From an uncultured Pelagibacteraceae bacterium (GTDB lineage Bacteria > Pseudomonadota > Alphaproteobacteria > Pelagibacterales > Pelagibacteraceae): 64,000 bases of DNA. Positions 34,480 to 44,137 of the stretch are shown here, piece by piece (positions within the stretch are counted from its first letter, which is position 1; every line of letters starts with the position of its first letter). The DNA lies in contig CABXZD010000001.1 in NCBI GenBank assembly GCA_902516465.1, forward strand, positions 221,761 to 285,760, written 5' to 3'. Under the pieces are notes generated by a model, which ran no database searches, was not told where the DNA came from, and saw only the letters and a program-made list of their open reading frames with translations. The position numbers and the translations under genes are program-made.

Positions 34480-36594
34480 TTAAAGACCTAGAGCATTCCT
34501 CTGTTTTTTTGTCCAAGCAAGCGTAATTCTATCAATTATTATAGCTAAAAGGACAATACCTATTCCAGCAGCAAGACCTCTACCAGTATCAGATCTTGCA
34601 AGACCATTAAAGACCTCTAAACCCAAACCTTTTCCACCAATTAGTGGTGTTACTATTTGCATTGCAAATGCCATTATAACAGTTTGATTAAAACCGATTA
34701 CTAAACTTGGAACCGCTAATGGAAATTTAACTTTATTCAAAGTTTGGATTAATGTTCCACCAAAAGATCTTGAAACTTCAGAATATGTGCCAGATACTTG
34801 AGTTAAACCTAATGAAGTAAGTCTTATTATTGGAGGAATTGAATAAATAACTGTAGCTAAAACTGCAGATACAATACCCCCTCCAAAAAACATTAAAACA
34901 GGAATTAAATAACAGAAGTACGGCAGTGTTTGCATTGCATCTAGAACTACATTTTGGATATTTCTAAATCGTTCATTATAAGATGCGATTATTCCTAAAG
35001 GTACTCCAATAACAAAACATAATGCAACAGACACCAAAACTGAGGATAAAGTGATCATTGAATGGGACCAAATTCCACAAGCACCTATGAATGTTAATAA
35101 TAAAGCTGTTATAATAGCAAATCTAATTCCAACAGTTATGTACCCTAATGCAGTAAATACTGCCATAGTATACCACCAGGGTATATGAGTTAAAAAAACA
35201 TCTAATGGTCTTAACAAATTAAGATAGACAAACGCTCTTAAACTTTTCGTGAATGAAATAAAGCCAGGGTTCACAGTTAAACTTTCCACAGTATTAGTAA
35301 TCGGTTGTCTAATAGATAACCTCCATTCTTCAGGAAATGAACCAATTTTTAAAAAATATGCATCGACTAGAACTATTAAAAAGAAAACTAAAAAAGAAGG
35401 AATAATGTAATATCTTTTACTTATAAACTCACTAATGTTTTCTGCTGATATCTTATTAAATACTGAGATTAAAAATTTAAAAAGGTATGCGATTAAGTTT
35501 GTTATAAATAAACAAATATATTTAATTATATCATGTCCAATACTTAAAGGTTTTTCTAATAGTCTTGCTATTTGGTATTTTGACCAATTTTGCGGAAGTA
35601 AATAAAACTTTTGAACGTCTGATGGCAACCTCTCTTCAGTTTTACTAAAAGCCATACTAAATCTGTCAAACATTATGGCCATAAACAAGATACAAAGTCC
35701 TCCCTCCATAGCCCAACCAACGTCCAATCTTCTAATCGCTTGCCACACTTGACCACCAATTCCCTCAGCTCCAATAAAACAAGCGAGAACAACAAGTGCG
35801 AGTGCCATCATTATAACTTGATTTATTCCCATCATTATACTCGGTAAAGACAATGGAATTTTGATTTTAAATAAGAGTTGTAATTTGCTTGAACCAAAAG
35901 ATGTTGCACTTTCAATAGTTTGAGCTGGCACTTGTCTTATACCAGTGTTTGTTAATCTTATAATTGGTGGCATTGCATAAATCATAGTAGCAAGAATTGC
36001 TGGTGCGCCTCCGATACCGAAGAAAAACAATGCTGGAAATAAATAAACAAATGCAGGCATCACTTGCATTGTATCTAAAACTGGCTTCATGAAATTTTCA
36101 AACCTATCACTTTGAGAACACAGAACGCCCAATATGAATCCAAAAAAAACACATAGTAAAACTGATAATCCCATTAATGCTACCGTTTGAAGAGAAGGTT
36201 CCCACATCCCGGTTGCTCCCCAAAAGTAAACTACAAATAAAGAATAAAGTCCTAGCCTTAAACCTCCCGCAATCATACATGGTAAAAAAATAATTGCTGT
36301 AATTAAAAGCCAAGGAGACTCAAGCAGAAAATCTTCAACAAAATAGTAACTAGCTTTAATATAACTAGCTATAATTTTAGTTATCCATCTATAATTTTTT
36401 TTTAAAAAATCTTCCCCTTCATTAACCCAAGCAGTGAATGTGAATTGATCAGTTATTTCTTTTGGGAATTTTGATGGGCCATCACTTTGAGAAGAAAGAA
36501 AAAGTGCTATGAAAAAAACAACTCCAATTATAGTATAAGTAATAATACTTTTAGACTGATTGGGTTTTGCAAGGATTTCGTTACTACTAGACAT
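34480..36594 (-). CDS. Quaternary-amine ABC transporter permease, tandem two-domain fusion
   Basis: The 704-residue protein contains two BPD-type permease domains in one chain, each with a TMQVMPAFVYLFPALFFFG- or AMQTLPYFCYLIPVLMFFG-like signature, an IIRLTNTGIRQV / IIRLTSLGLTQV follow-on, and an EAA loop (SATSFGSSKLQLLFKIKIPL and SRSFGGTLIQTLNKVKFPL). The domains lie at about 120-320 and 475-690, joined by a helical linker near 345-440. Ordinary ProW/OpuAB proteins have one such domain and dimerise, so this is a built-in pseudo-dimer. The ATPase is divergent, 79 bases away; the SBP is downstream. Confidence 0.9.
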   Translation of the reverse strand: MSSSNEILAKPNQSKSIITYTIIGVVFFIALFLSSQSDGPSKFPKEITDQFTFTAWVNEGEDFLKKNYRWITKIIASYIKASYYFVEDFLLESPWLLITAIIFLPCMIAGGLRLGLYSLFVVYFWGATGMWEPSLQTVALMGLSVLLCVFFGFILGVLCSQSDRFENFMKPVLDTMQVMPAFVYLFPALFFFGIGGAPAILATMIYAMPPIIRLTNTGIRQVPAQTIESATSFGSSKLQLLFKIKIPLSLPSIMMGINQVIMMALALVVLACFIGAEGIGGQVWQAIRRLDVGWAMEGGLCILFMAIMFDRFSMAFSKTEERLPSDVQKFYLLPQNWSKYQIARLLEKPLSIGHDIIKYICLFITNLIAYLFKFLISVFNKISAENISEFISKRYYIIPSFLVFFLIVLVDAYFLKIGSFPEEWRLSIRQPITNTVESLTVNPGFISFTKSLRAFVYLNLLRPLDVFLTHIPWWYTMAVFTALGYITVGIRFAIITALLLTFIGACGIWSHSMITLSSVLVSVALCFVIGVPLGIIASYNERFRNIQNVVLDAMQTLPYFCYLIPVLMFFGGGIVSAVLATVIYSIPPIIRLTSLGLTQVSGTYSEVSRSFGGTLIQTLNKVKFPLAVPSLVIGFNQTVIMAFAMQIVTPLIGGKGLGLEVFNGLARSDTGRGLAAGIGIVLLAIIIDRITLAWTKKQRNALGL

Positions 36595-36673
36595 ATTTCT
36601 AAAATTAGAATAATTAAATTTACTTTTAAAGTAAAATATTGTCTATGTTAACAATAAATTATAAGCTTTAAGA

Positions 36674-37720
36674 ATGAATAAAGAACAAAAGATTACTTGC
36701 ACTAATATTTGGAAGTTATTTGGTCCAGATGAGAAAAGAATAATAAAAAATTTAGATAAAAATTTATCAATTAAAGAAGTTCAAGAAAAAACTGGGCATG
36801 TTGTTGCAGTTAAGGATGTAAGTTTTTCAATTCAAAAAGGTGAGACCTTTGTTGTAATGGGATTATCTGGTAGTGGAAAATCTACTTTAGTAAGATGTAT
36901 ATCAAGACTTATTGAACCCACCTCTGGCACAGTTAAAATGGATGATGTTGAAGTTACAACAATGAGTTCAAAAGATTTATTAGAACTTAGAAGAAATAAA
37001 ATGAGCATGGTATTCCAACATTTTGGACTTTTTCCTCATAGGACTGTAATAGAAAATATTGGATATGGACTTGAGGTAAGAGGAACAAAAAAAGATTTAA
37101 GATTAGAAAAATCTATGGAAGTTTTAAAAATGGTTGGTTTAGATGGTTGGCAAAACAATTATCCAAGAGAACTTTCAGGCGGAATGCAACAACGAGTTGG
37201 ATTAGCAAGGGCGCTTGCCGTAGATCCTGAAATTTTAATTTTTGACGAACCTTTTTCTGCTTTAGATCCTCTTATAAGAAGAGAGATGCAAGATGAACTT
37301 TTAAAAATTCAAGAAAAACTTCAAAGAACTATGGTTTTTATTACTCATGATTTTTTAGAGGCAATTAAAATGGGAGACCATATAGCTATTATGAAAGACG
37401 GCGAAATTTCACAAATTGGAACTCCAGAGGAAATAGTTTCAAATCCAAAAGATCAATATGTAAAAGATTTTTGTGAAGATGTTCCAAAATATAAGGTTCT
37501 TAGTGCAGGAAAAGTGATGAGAATAGAATGTTGCGCAGAAACAAAGAAGCAATTTGAAAAAAAAGAGAATTGCATAAAGGATGACTCGAAAATTGAAACT
37601 TTAATTGATAAGTTAAGTGAGGGTGATCAAGCCTATCCAGTAGTTTGTTCTTCATCAGGAAAGTTGCTTGGTGAGATTGATAGATCTATTGTCATGCAAT
37701 CAATGAAATCGAAAGTTTAA
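36674..37720 (+). CDS. Quaternary-amine ABC transporter ATPase (ProV/OpuAA-like)
   Basis: The 348-residue ATPase has Walker A GLSGSGKST, Q-loop VFQHFGLFPHRT, signature LSGGMQQRVGLARAL, Walker B ILIFDEPFSALDP and the H-switch FITHDF. A C-terminal regulatory tail of about 100 residues ends with a CBS-like stretch (YPVVCSSSGKLLGEIDRSIV), but only about one CBS unit is visible, less than in classical OpuAA. It starts divergently from the permease gene and is followed by a convergent DMT gene. Inserted before the Walker A region is the KRIIKNLDKNLSIKEVQEKTG element typical of the ProV group. Confidence 0.93.
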   Translation: MNKEQKITCTNIWKLFGPDEKRIIKNLDKNLSIKEVQEKTGHVVAVKDVSFSIQKGETFVVMGLSGSGKSTLVRCISRLIEPTSGTVKMDDVEVTTMSSKDLLELRRNKMSMVFQHFGLFPHRTVIENIGYGLEVRGTKKDLRLEKSMEVLKMVGLDGWQNNYPRELSGGMQQRVGLARALAVDPEILIFDEPFSALDPLIRREMQDELLKIQEKLQRTMVFITHDFLEAIKMGDHIAIMKDGEISQIGTPEEIVSNPKDQYVKDFCEDVPKYKVLSAGKVMRIECCAETKKQFEKKENCIKDDSKIETLIDKLSEGDQAYPVVCSSSGKLLGEIDRSIVMQSMKSKV

Positions 37721-38649
37721 TAAACTTTCTTACTCACCTTAAATGTTTTTTTCTTTTTTTTGTCTCTCCATATAATAATCATTCCTGCTAAAATAATTCC
37801 CAACACTCCTGGAAAAAGTTGATCAATTGGTGTTTCATCAAAAAAAAGCCAACCAAGAAAAAAGGATGAAGGTATTGCTAGATATTCAAATACTGCAAGT
37901 TTACTTGCTTCAATCAATCTGTAAGCATAAATAAAAAGAATTCCTGCTGATCCACCTAAAATTCCAATAGAAACTAACATCAATAAATCTCGATAGCTTT
38001 GAATAAATTTAGTATCTAGTGTGATAGATAAAAGCACAACAGCACCAATTATAGAAGATATTAAAGAGTAAAATTGTATCTTAGCTGTAGAATTATATTC
38101 TGGAATAAATTTAAGAATTATAATTGCGATTGAATATAATAAACCAACTAAAACTGGGTAAATAGAGTAATAAGAAAAAACATCACTGGTAGGTTTCATT
38201 ATCATAGCAACTCCAATAAATCCTATAATTACCGCGGACCATCGGTAGATACCAACCTTATCATTTAAGAAGAGTATAGATAAAATTACAATGAAAAAAG
38301 TTGCTGAAAATGTCAACGTTGAAGCGGTTGCAAAATCCATATTATTAATTGCTATAAAATAAAAAACATTCATAAATAAAAAACATTGACCTCTTATAAA
38401 GCAAAGAAAAATAAATTTTTTAGTTATCTTTTTAAATATTTTTAAATTTTCATTAGTATAAAAAATCAATGTCAATAAAGGTATAATCGCAAACAAATTT
38501 CTAAATAAAACTACCTGATTTGTAGAGTAAGTATCACCTAAAAATTTGATGATTATTCCATAAATATCAATAAAAAGGACCCCAAGTATCATAGCTCCAA
38601 CTGAGAGAAAAATTATTTTTGAACTAGATTTAATGGATGAATTCTTCAT
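37717..38649 (-). CDS. DMT-family (EamA) transporter
   Basis: The 310-residue protein has ten helices and two EamA halves; GIYRWSAVIIGFIGVAMIMKP matches the protein at 25119-26069, so they are paralogues. It overlaps the convergent ATPase gene by 4 bases and is divergent from an iron alcohol dehydrogenase (48-base spacer). The substrate cannot be told. Confidence 0.82.
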   Translation of the reverse strand: MKNSSIKSSSKIIFLSVGAMILGVLFIDIYGIIIKFLGDTYSTNQVVLFRNLFAIIPLLTLIFYTNENLKIFKKITKKFIFLCFIRGQCFLFMNVFYFIAINNMDFATASTLTFSATFFIVILSILFLNDKVGIYRWSAVIIGFIGVAMIMKPTSDVFSYYSIYPVLVGLLYSIAIIILKFIPEYNSTAKIQFYSLISSIIGAVVLLSITLDTKFIQSYRDLLMLVSIGILGGSAGILFIYAYRLIEASKLAVFEYLAIPSSFFLGWLFFDETPIDQLFPGVLGIILAGMIIIWRDKKKKKTFKVSKKVY

Positions 38650-38697
38650 TTACATTTTGATGTAATTGATAGTATATAATTAAATTCTTTATATAAA

Positions 38698-39888
38698 ATG
38701 CAAAATTTTAAGCTTAACGAAACAGACATCTTATCCAATCAAGATTGGACTTTTCCAACTAACACCGTCTATGGTCCTGGTAGATTTAAAGAAATTGGTG
38801 ACCAATGTAATAAATTTGGGATAAGAAATCCTTTAATTGTAACTGATAATGGAAGTATAAAATTACCTTTTATTAAAGAATTAAAAGAAATTTTACTCAA
38901 AGCAAATGTAAATTCAGATCTTTTTTTTGATATATCACCTAATCCAAGAGAGGATGAGGTATCAGTTGGTCGTAAAAAATTTAAAGATGGAAATCACGAC
39001 TCAATCATTGCAATTGGCGGAGGTAGTGCAATGGATGGAGGTAAATTAATATGCCTCACAGCAAATAATGAAATACCACTCAGAGATTTTGAATTTGAAC
39101 TAACTCCCCCAAAAGTAAGTAAGGACAACCCATTTCCAAAGATAATAACTATACCGACTACAGCAGGTACTGGCGCAGAAACTGAGATTACAGCAATGGT
39201 TACCTACCTTAAGGAAGGAATGAAATTTTGTATGTGGCATCCAGAAGCAAGACCAGTTTTAGCTTTAGTTGACCCTGAATTAACTTTAGGATTACCATCA
39301 TCTTTGACAGCTTGGACAGGAGTGGATGCAATGGTTCATGCAATAGAAGGTTATTGTGTACCAGGCTTCCATCCTCTCTGTGATGGATCAGCTTTAGAGA
39401 GTTTATCTTTGATTTCAAAATCACTTTATCTAGCAGTTGAAGAACCAAAGAATTTGGTTGCAAGAGGTGGAATGCACATTGGTTCATACTTAGGAGGAAT
39501 AGCATTTTTAAAAGGATTAGGTAATGTTCATGCTATATCACACATGGTTGGAGCAGAATTTAATACACAACACGGTTTAACCAACGCAATTATATTACCA
39601 GTTGTGCTCAAATACAATCTATCAGGTATGAACGAAAAAGTTAAGCGTATGTCAGAAGCGATGCAATTTGAAGAGCACTCAGTTGAGTCATTTATAAATA
39701 ATATTGAAAAAATATTAGATAGACTTCAAATACCAAAAAGCTTGAGTGAAATTGGAGTTACAGATGATTGCATAGATAGGATTGCAGAAAAAAGTATGAA
39801 AGATCAAGCATATGCAACAAATCCCAAAAAAGCTTCCTACGAGGACATGAAAGAAATGGTTTCGCAAAGTATTAAAAAAGCTCGATAA
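38698..39888 (+). CDS. Iron-containing alcohol dehydrogenase
   Basis: The 396-residue protein belongs to the group III Fe-ADH family: NAD-binding GGGSAMDGGK, TIPTTAGTGAETEITAM, then metal ligands in DAMVHAIEGY, GNVHAISHMVGAEFNTQHG with the His pair. The substrate is unknown. In DMSP catabolism DddB is a member of this family that oxidises 3-hydroxypropionate, but this is not enough to call it DddB. It is followed after 6 bases by an amidase gene. Confidence 0.9.
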   Translation: MQNFKLNETDILSNQDWTFPTNTVYGPGRFKEIGDQCNKFGIRNPLIVTDNGSIKLPFIKELKEILLKANVNSDLFFDISPNPREDEVSVGRKKFKDGNHDSIIAIGGGSAMDGGKLICLTANNEIPLRDFEFELTPPKVSKDNPFPKIITIPTTAGTGAETEITAMVTYLKEGMKFCMWHPEARPVLALVDPELTLGLPSSLTAWTGVDAMVHAIEGYCVPGFHPLCDGSALESLSLISKSLYLAVEEPKNLVARGGMHIGSYLGGIAFLKGLGNVHAISHMVGAEFNTQHGLTNAIILPVVLKYNLSGMNEKVKRMSEAMQFEEHSVESFINNIEKILDRLQIPKSLSEIGVTDDCIDRIAEKSMKDQAYATNPKKASYEDMKEMVSQSIKKAR

Positions 39889-39894
39889 GCTTTT

Positions 39895-41310
39895 ATGTTA
39901 GAAAATCAATCAGTTTATGAAATTCAAAAAAATATTAGAAATCGCCAAATTTCAGTTAAAGAAGTTTTAGAATATTATTTAGATAAAATTGAGAAATTAA
40001 ACCCTGATTTAAATGCTATTGTTCTTCAAAAAGATCGAGAATTATTAATTAAAGATGCAATCGAAAAAGATAAAAACAATGAAATTGAGAAACCTCTAAA
40101 CGGTTTACCCATAGCAATTAAAGATTTAACCGACGTTGCAGGTTTTAAAACAACTTATGGTTTTCCTGGATCAAAAAATAACCAACCAAAAAAAAATTCT
40201 TTATTCGTAAGCCGATTAATTGATAAAGGAGTAATTGTTATAGGAAAAACTAATACTGCAGAATTAGGTGTTGGAGGACATACTACAAATAGGCTTTTTG
40301 GACCAACTTCAAATGTTTATGATTTGTCAAAATCTGCAGCTGGATCAAGTGGTGGTGCAAGTTCAGCAGTTGCCGCTGGATTATTGCCATTTGCTGATGG
40401 AACCGATCAGATGGGGTCATGTCGCGGACCCGCGGCCTATGCAAACATTTATGGTTTTAGACCCACACCAGGTTTGATTTCAGTAGACCGCAAAGGACAA
40501 AAAAATAAATTACCAACACTCACAACACCGGGATGTCTTGCTAGAAGTCCTGATGACATGTCTATTTTATTGGATGTGATTGTTGGAAGTGATTCATTAG
40601 ATAGCTCTTCATTTGACCTAGATGGGTTATTTAAAAATCAAAAGATAAATGATAAGAAATTTTCAGCATTTAGAGTAGGGTGGTTGTCAAACATGAACGG
40701 AGAATACAATGTAGAAAAAGAAATTTTGGAAATTTGTGAAAAAAAATTGAGGGAATTAGAAAAAATAAACATAAAAGTAGAAGAGCTTAAACCTAAAATA
40801 AATAACGAATTTTTGTGGCAAAGTTGGACAACATTAAGAGCAAAAAACATATACGAAGATACTTTAGCTATGAATATTTTGGATGTTAATTCGATGACTT
40901 TCCAAGCAATCTGGGAATATAATAAAGGCAAAGAAATAAATTCAGAGGATATACATTCTGCTATTGATAAAAAACAACAGTGTTTAAATCAAATAGATTT
41001 GATTTTTAGAAATTTTGATTTTTTGGCATTACCATCAGCTCAAGTTTATCCTTTTGATAAGAATTTACAATTTCCAAAAAATATTAACGGCATTGAATTA
41101 GATACATATCACCGATGGTTAGAAGTTTTTATTCTATCTAGTCTTTTAGATTTACCTACAGTTACAATTCCAGTTGGTTTTAATAAAAATGGCATGCCTA
41201 TGGGAATGCAAATCATTGGAAGGAATAAAGATGATTTGAATGTGTTCTCTTTTGCAAGTAAATATGAAGATATTTTTAATTATAGTAAGATTAAACCTAA
41301 ATTAAATTAG
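39895..41310 (+). CDS. Amidase (amidase-signature family)
   Basis: The 471-residue protein has the Ser-cis-Ser-Lys catalytic triad region: PIAIKDLTDVAGFKTT with the Lys, AAGSSGGASSAVAAGLLP with the cis-Ser, and GTDQMGSCRGPAA with the nucleophile Ser. It hydrolyses an amide of unknown identity. A GatA role is unlikely since no gatB/gatC lie next to it. It is flanked by the Fe-ADH gene (6-base gap) and a DMT transporter gene (5-base gap), which look like one operon. Confidence 0.88.
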   Translation: MLENQSVYEIQKNIRNRQISVKEVLEYYLDKIEKLNPDLNAIVLQKDRELLIKDAIEKDKNNEIEKPLNGLPIAIKDLTDVAGFKTTYGFPGSKNNQPKKNSLFVSRLIDKGVIVIGKTNTAELGVGGHTTNRLFGPTSNVYDLSKSAAGSSGGASSAVAAGLLPFADGTDQMGSCRGPAAYANIYGFRPTPGLISVDRKGQKNKLPTLTTPGCLARSPDDMSILLDVIVGSDSLDSSSFDLDGLFKNQKINDKKFSAFRVGWLSNMNGEYNVEKEILEICEKKLRELEKINIKVEELKPKINNEFLWQSWTTLRAKNIYEDTLAMNILDVNSMTFQAIWEYNKGKEINSEDIHSAIDKKQQCLNQIDLIFRNFDFLALPSAQVYPFDKNLQFPKNINGIELDTYHRWLEVFILSSLLDLPTVTIPVGFNKNGMPMGMQIIGRNKDDLNVFSFASKYEDIFNYSKIKPKLN

Positions 41311-41315
41311 TTAAT

Positions 41316-42212
41316 ATGAGACACCCTCACCATTATAAAATTTCAATTGCTTTAGCTATATCAGCTGGAGCTTGGGGAATATATTGGTTGCCTCAAAGAA
41401 TACTAGAAGATGGTGGATTGACCGGAGGTTGGGGCACAATATCTCAAATGATCATTGGAACTTTATTACTTTTACCTATTGCTATTTGGAGGTTAAGCAA
41501 AAGAAAAGGGACTGGGTTGGAACATCCAGCAATGGGAATTTTAATTGGTGGAGGTTTTATATTATATGCCTTAAGCTTTTTATTAACAGATGTAGTTAGA
41601 GCATTAATAATGTTTTATATGACTCCTGTTTGGACAACTATTTTTGAAATTATTTTTTTAAAGAAAAAACATGGTTGGCAAAGAATATTAAGTTTGGGTC
41701 TAGCACTTGGAGGATTATGGGTGGTTTTTGGACAAGGCGGTAAGATTCCTTTGCCAGTAAATGCAGGGGACTGGATAGCTCTTTTAGGTGGAGTTATGTT
41801 TGCTGGTGGAATGATTAGGCTTGAGGTAATTAGAACTGATGGAGTCTTTCCAATAATTTTTGGATTTTTCTTTTATGGAACATTGTTTAATATTGTAGCT
41901 GGTTTTTTACTCGTTGACTATCTTGGTCCTGTACCAACTAGCGAGGCATTTATTTCAATGACCACTTTCTTAATTCTTTTATCAATTTTCTATTTTATAC
42001 CTACAGGTATTGTAATTCTTTGGGCACCAACTCAAATAGGAGCGGGGATATGTTCAATTCTATTTTTATCAGAAATTATAGTAGGCGCTGTAAGCTCAAG
42101 CATTCTTACCGACGAACCATTTGGTTGGCGGCAGATAACTGGATGTTCTTTGATAGTTATAGGTGGGATAGTTGCAGTAGTCTTGTCCCCTAAAGAAGAT
42201 GTTAGTAAGTAA
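41316..42212 (+). CDS. DMT-family (EamA) transporter
   Basis: The 298-residue protein has ten hydrophobic segments, starting with ISAGAWGIYWLPQRILEDGG, a short form of the EamA repeat, and VVLSP at the end. It is the last gene of the Fe-ADH/amidase group and may move that pathway's substrate. It differs in sequence from the DMT proteins at 25119 and 37717. Confidence 0.78.
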   Translation: MRHPHHYKISIALAISAGAWGIYWLPQRILEDGGLTGGWGTISQMIIGTLLLLPIAIWRLSKRKGTGLEHPAMGILIGGGFILYALSFLLTDVVRALIMFYMTPVWTTIFEIIFLKKKHGWQRILSLGLALGGLWVVFGQGGKIPLPVNAGDWIALLGGVMFAGGMIRLEVIRTDGVFPIIFGFFFYGTLFNIVAGFLLVDYLGPVPTSEAFISMTTFLILLSIFYFIPTGIVILWAPTQIGAGICSILFLSEIIVGAVSSSILTDEPFGWRQITGCSLIVIGGIVAVVLSPKEDVSK

Positions 42213-42221
42213 AAATTTAAA

Positions 42222-42815
42222 TTAATCTTTTGTTAATTTAGAAACATCCTCGAATTTATTTTTCCAAATTACAAAACTTAAAACTGGTTTTTCATCTGTA
42301 GTAATTGCATGAGACTCAAAACTTTTATGTAATCTAGTATTAGTAGATGATAATATTTTTGTATTTTGACCTTTACTTTCAAACTTTGCTTTACCAGAAA
42401 CAATAAAATATAACTCTTCTGCATCATGATTGTGCCAAGGATAATAAGCATTTTTACATAAGTAATTTACGTATAGAGCCATTTTAGAAGTTTTAAAATG
42501 ACCTGAGGGACCAATTAATTCAAAAAAACCGTATTTATTTAGAAAATCTTTTCCAACTTCATCTTCTTTATATCCCTGTTCCCAATTAACATAAGGAGAT
42601 AAACTACTAATAGAGTTATGTAACTCTAAGAGATTGGTATCCAAATTTGAGTTCCAATTAAAGAGTTTGTCAGTTGCTGGGATTTTGTTTTTATTTTGAT
42701 TTTTAAGAAATAAATTTTTAGGAAATTTTACAAAATTGGAAAGAACACTGTTGTTATTCCATAATTTCTCAATTTCACTTTTAGCATTATTAAAAATATT
42801 CTCTGTGTTACTCAT
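42222..42815 (-). CDS. Cupin protein resembling DMSP lyase DddQ
   Basis: The 197-residue protein has a cupin barrel with the motif PWHNHDAEELYFIVSG: H128, H130 and E134 as metal ligands, Y136 next to the site, G141 closing, and H169 as the probable fourth ligand. This fits the motif 1 pattern PxHxHxxxExY of cupin DMSP lyases, and the N-terminal helical half and total length resemble DddQ. DddQ cleaves dimethylsulfoniopropionate to dimethyl sulfide and acrylate. Motif 2 is not an obvious match, so another cupin function is possible. It is the last gene of a leftward group that begins with a CoA-transferase. Confidence 0.6.
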   Translation of the reverse strand: MSNTENIFNNAKSEIEKLWNNNSVLSNFVKFPKNLFLKNQNKNKIPATDKLFNWNSNLDTNLLELHNSISSLSPYVNWEQGYKEDEVGKDFLNKYGFFELIGPSGHFKTSKMALYVNYLCKNAYYPWHNHDAEELYFIVSGKAKFESKGQNTKILSSTNTRLHKSFESHAITTDEKPVLSFVIWKNKFEDVSKLTKD

Positions 42816-43733
42816 TTATAATTTGAGATTTGATAAAGATTTAATTAAATCTGGACCTATGCCACAACATCCGCCAATTATTTGAGAACCACTTTCAACC
42901 CAAGATTTAGCTTGAATTAAAAAATCTTCTGGCTTCATATTATCCTCATAAATCCAGTGAGGCTTCTCATAAAAACCAACGTTGGGATATGCTCCGATAA
43001 TTCCATTAAAATTTTTTTTTGCAATTTTTATAGCTTTTCCTGTCACATCAATATTTGAATGAGCTATTAGTATTGGACTTTTGTGAAGTTGACTGAATTT
43101 TTTTAAAGATTTTTCAAAATTTTCATAAACTTCAGGAGGAGTATCCATTGAGTCGTTATAACCTAACATTATCTCATTTGAATCATTATCAATCACACAT
43201 GATATTGCGAGCCAAACTGGCACTTTTACTTTTATAGAACATTCTATCATTGCTTGAACAATTTCCGCTTGAGAGGACATTGCCTCTAAGATAATTAAAT
43301 CTACCCCTTCACCAGTCAAAATTTTTAATTGCTCATTAAAATTTGGTATCATTGTTTTTATTCCAAGTTTATAAAAACTTCCTGAAGCTGACACGCTTCC
43401 AGCTATAGCAATATCTTTGTTCGAATTTTCAACTGCTTTTTTTGCTATTAGAACACTTTTTTTATTGTATTCTTCAATAGAGTTTTCAAACCCATAATTT
43501 TTCATAGAAATAGGAGTTGATGCATAAGTATTAGTCGTTATGACGTCTGCCCCAGCTTCAATGTAATCTTCGTGGACTTTTTTTACTATTTCTGGAAATT
43601 TAATTGAGGATGTTCCACACCATAATTTTTTATCCATTTGAGCTCCATTCTTTTCAAGCTCAGATCCCATAGCTCCATCTAAAATTACTAATTTTCCATT
43701 ATCTAATTTTTCTTTAACAATATTGTATGACAT
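42816..43733 (-). CDS. Homocysteine S-methyltransferase-family protein
   Basis: The 305-residue TIM-barrel protein has ILDGAMGSELEKNGAQMD at the N-terminus, TTNTYASTP, and the zinc-binding GGCCGIGPD near the C-terminus (C289, C290). The family uses betaine, S-methylmethionine or DMSP as methyl donor to make methionine. The third zinc cysteine (BHMT C217, usually in an I/VNC stretch) appears replaced: the matching region reads ILIAHSN, with His225/Ser226. Either the metal site is altered or the protein no longer methylates homocysteine. It overlaps the VOC gene by 1 base. Confidence 0.8.
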   Translation of the reverse strand: MSYNIVKEKLDNGKLVILDGAMGSELEKNGAQMDKKLWCGTSSIKFPEIVKKVHEDYIEAGADVITTNTYASTPISMKNYGFENSIEEYNKKSVLIAKKAVENSNKDIAIAGSVSASGSFYKLGIKTMIPNFNEQLKILTGEGVDLIILEAMSSQAEIVQAMIECSIKVKVPVWLAISCVIDNDSNEIMLGYNDSMDTPPEVYENFEKSLKKFSQLHKSPILIAHSNIDVTGKAIKIAKKNFNGIIGAYPNVGFYEKPHWIYEDNMKPEDFLIQAKSWVESGSQIIGGCCGIGPDLIKSLSNLKL

Positions 43734-44119
43734 TAAATTTTACTATTTGTGAATGCACAAATTTTATTTCCATCAAGATCTCTTATATAAGAATAATATA
43801 CTCCAGAACCTTCTGGTCTTTCACCACCTTTCCCCTCACTTTTTCCACCAGCTTTAATTCCAACTTCATGAAATTTATCAACTACTGATCTTGAAGTTGT
43901 AATAAAAGATACTTGTGATCCATTACCTATAGTTGCTTCTTTTTTATTAACTGGCAAAGTTACATAAAATTCTATTGCGCCTGATCCTTCCTTGGATGCA
44001 TATCCTGCACAAACTTCATCTTTATCTACTCTTGTTAAACCTAAAACTTCTAGTAATTCATCGTAAAATTTAATTGCATTATCAAGCTTATTAGTTCCGA
44101 CCATTACATAACCAATCAT
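43733..44119 (-). CDS. VOC-family (glyoxalase/dioxygenase-fold) protein
   Basis: The 128-residue protein has the VOC beta-alpha-beta-beta-beta pattern: YVMVGTNKLDNAIKFYDELLEVLGL at the start, then GSGAIEFYVTLP and YYSYIRDLDGNKICAF. Substrate unknown. It overlaps the next gene by 1 base and lies 18 bases after the aldehyde dehydrogenase, so it is within one leftward operon. Confidence 0.82.
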   Translation of the reverse strand: MIGYVMVGTNKLDNAIKFYDELLEVLGLTRVDKDEVCAGYASKEGSGAIEFYVTLPVNKKEATIGNGSQVSFITTSRSVVDKFHEVGIKAGGKSEGKGGERPEGSGVYYSYIRDLDGNKICAFTNSKI

Positions 44120-44137
44120 AATTGAGACCTCACTAAA

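Noticed and set aside
42816..43733. SAM riboswitch before the homocysteine methyltransferase-like gene
   Set aside because: The gene is within an operon with a 1-base overlap to its neighbour, so there is no room for a leader element.
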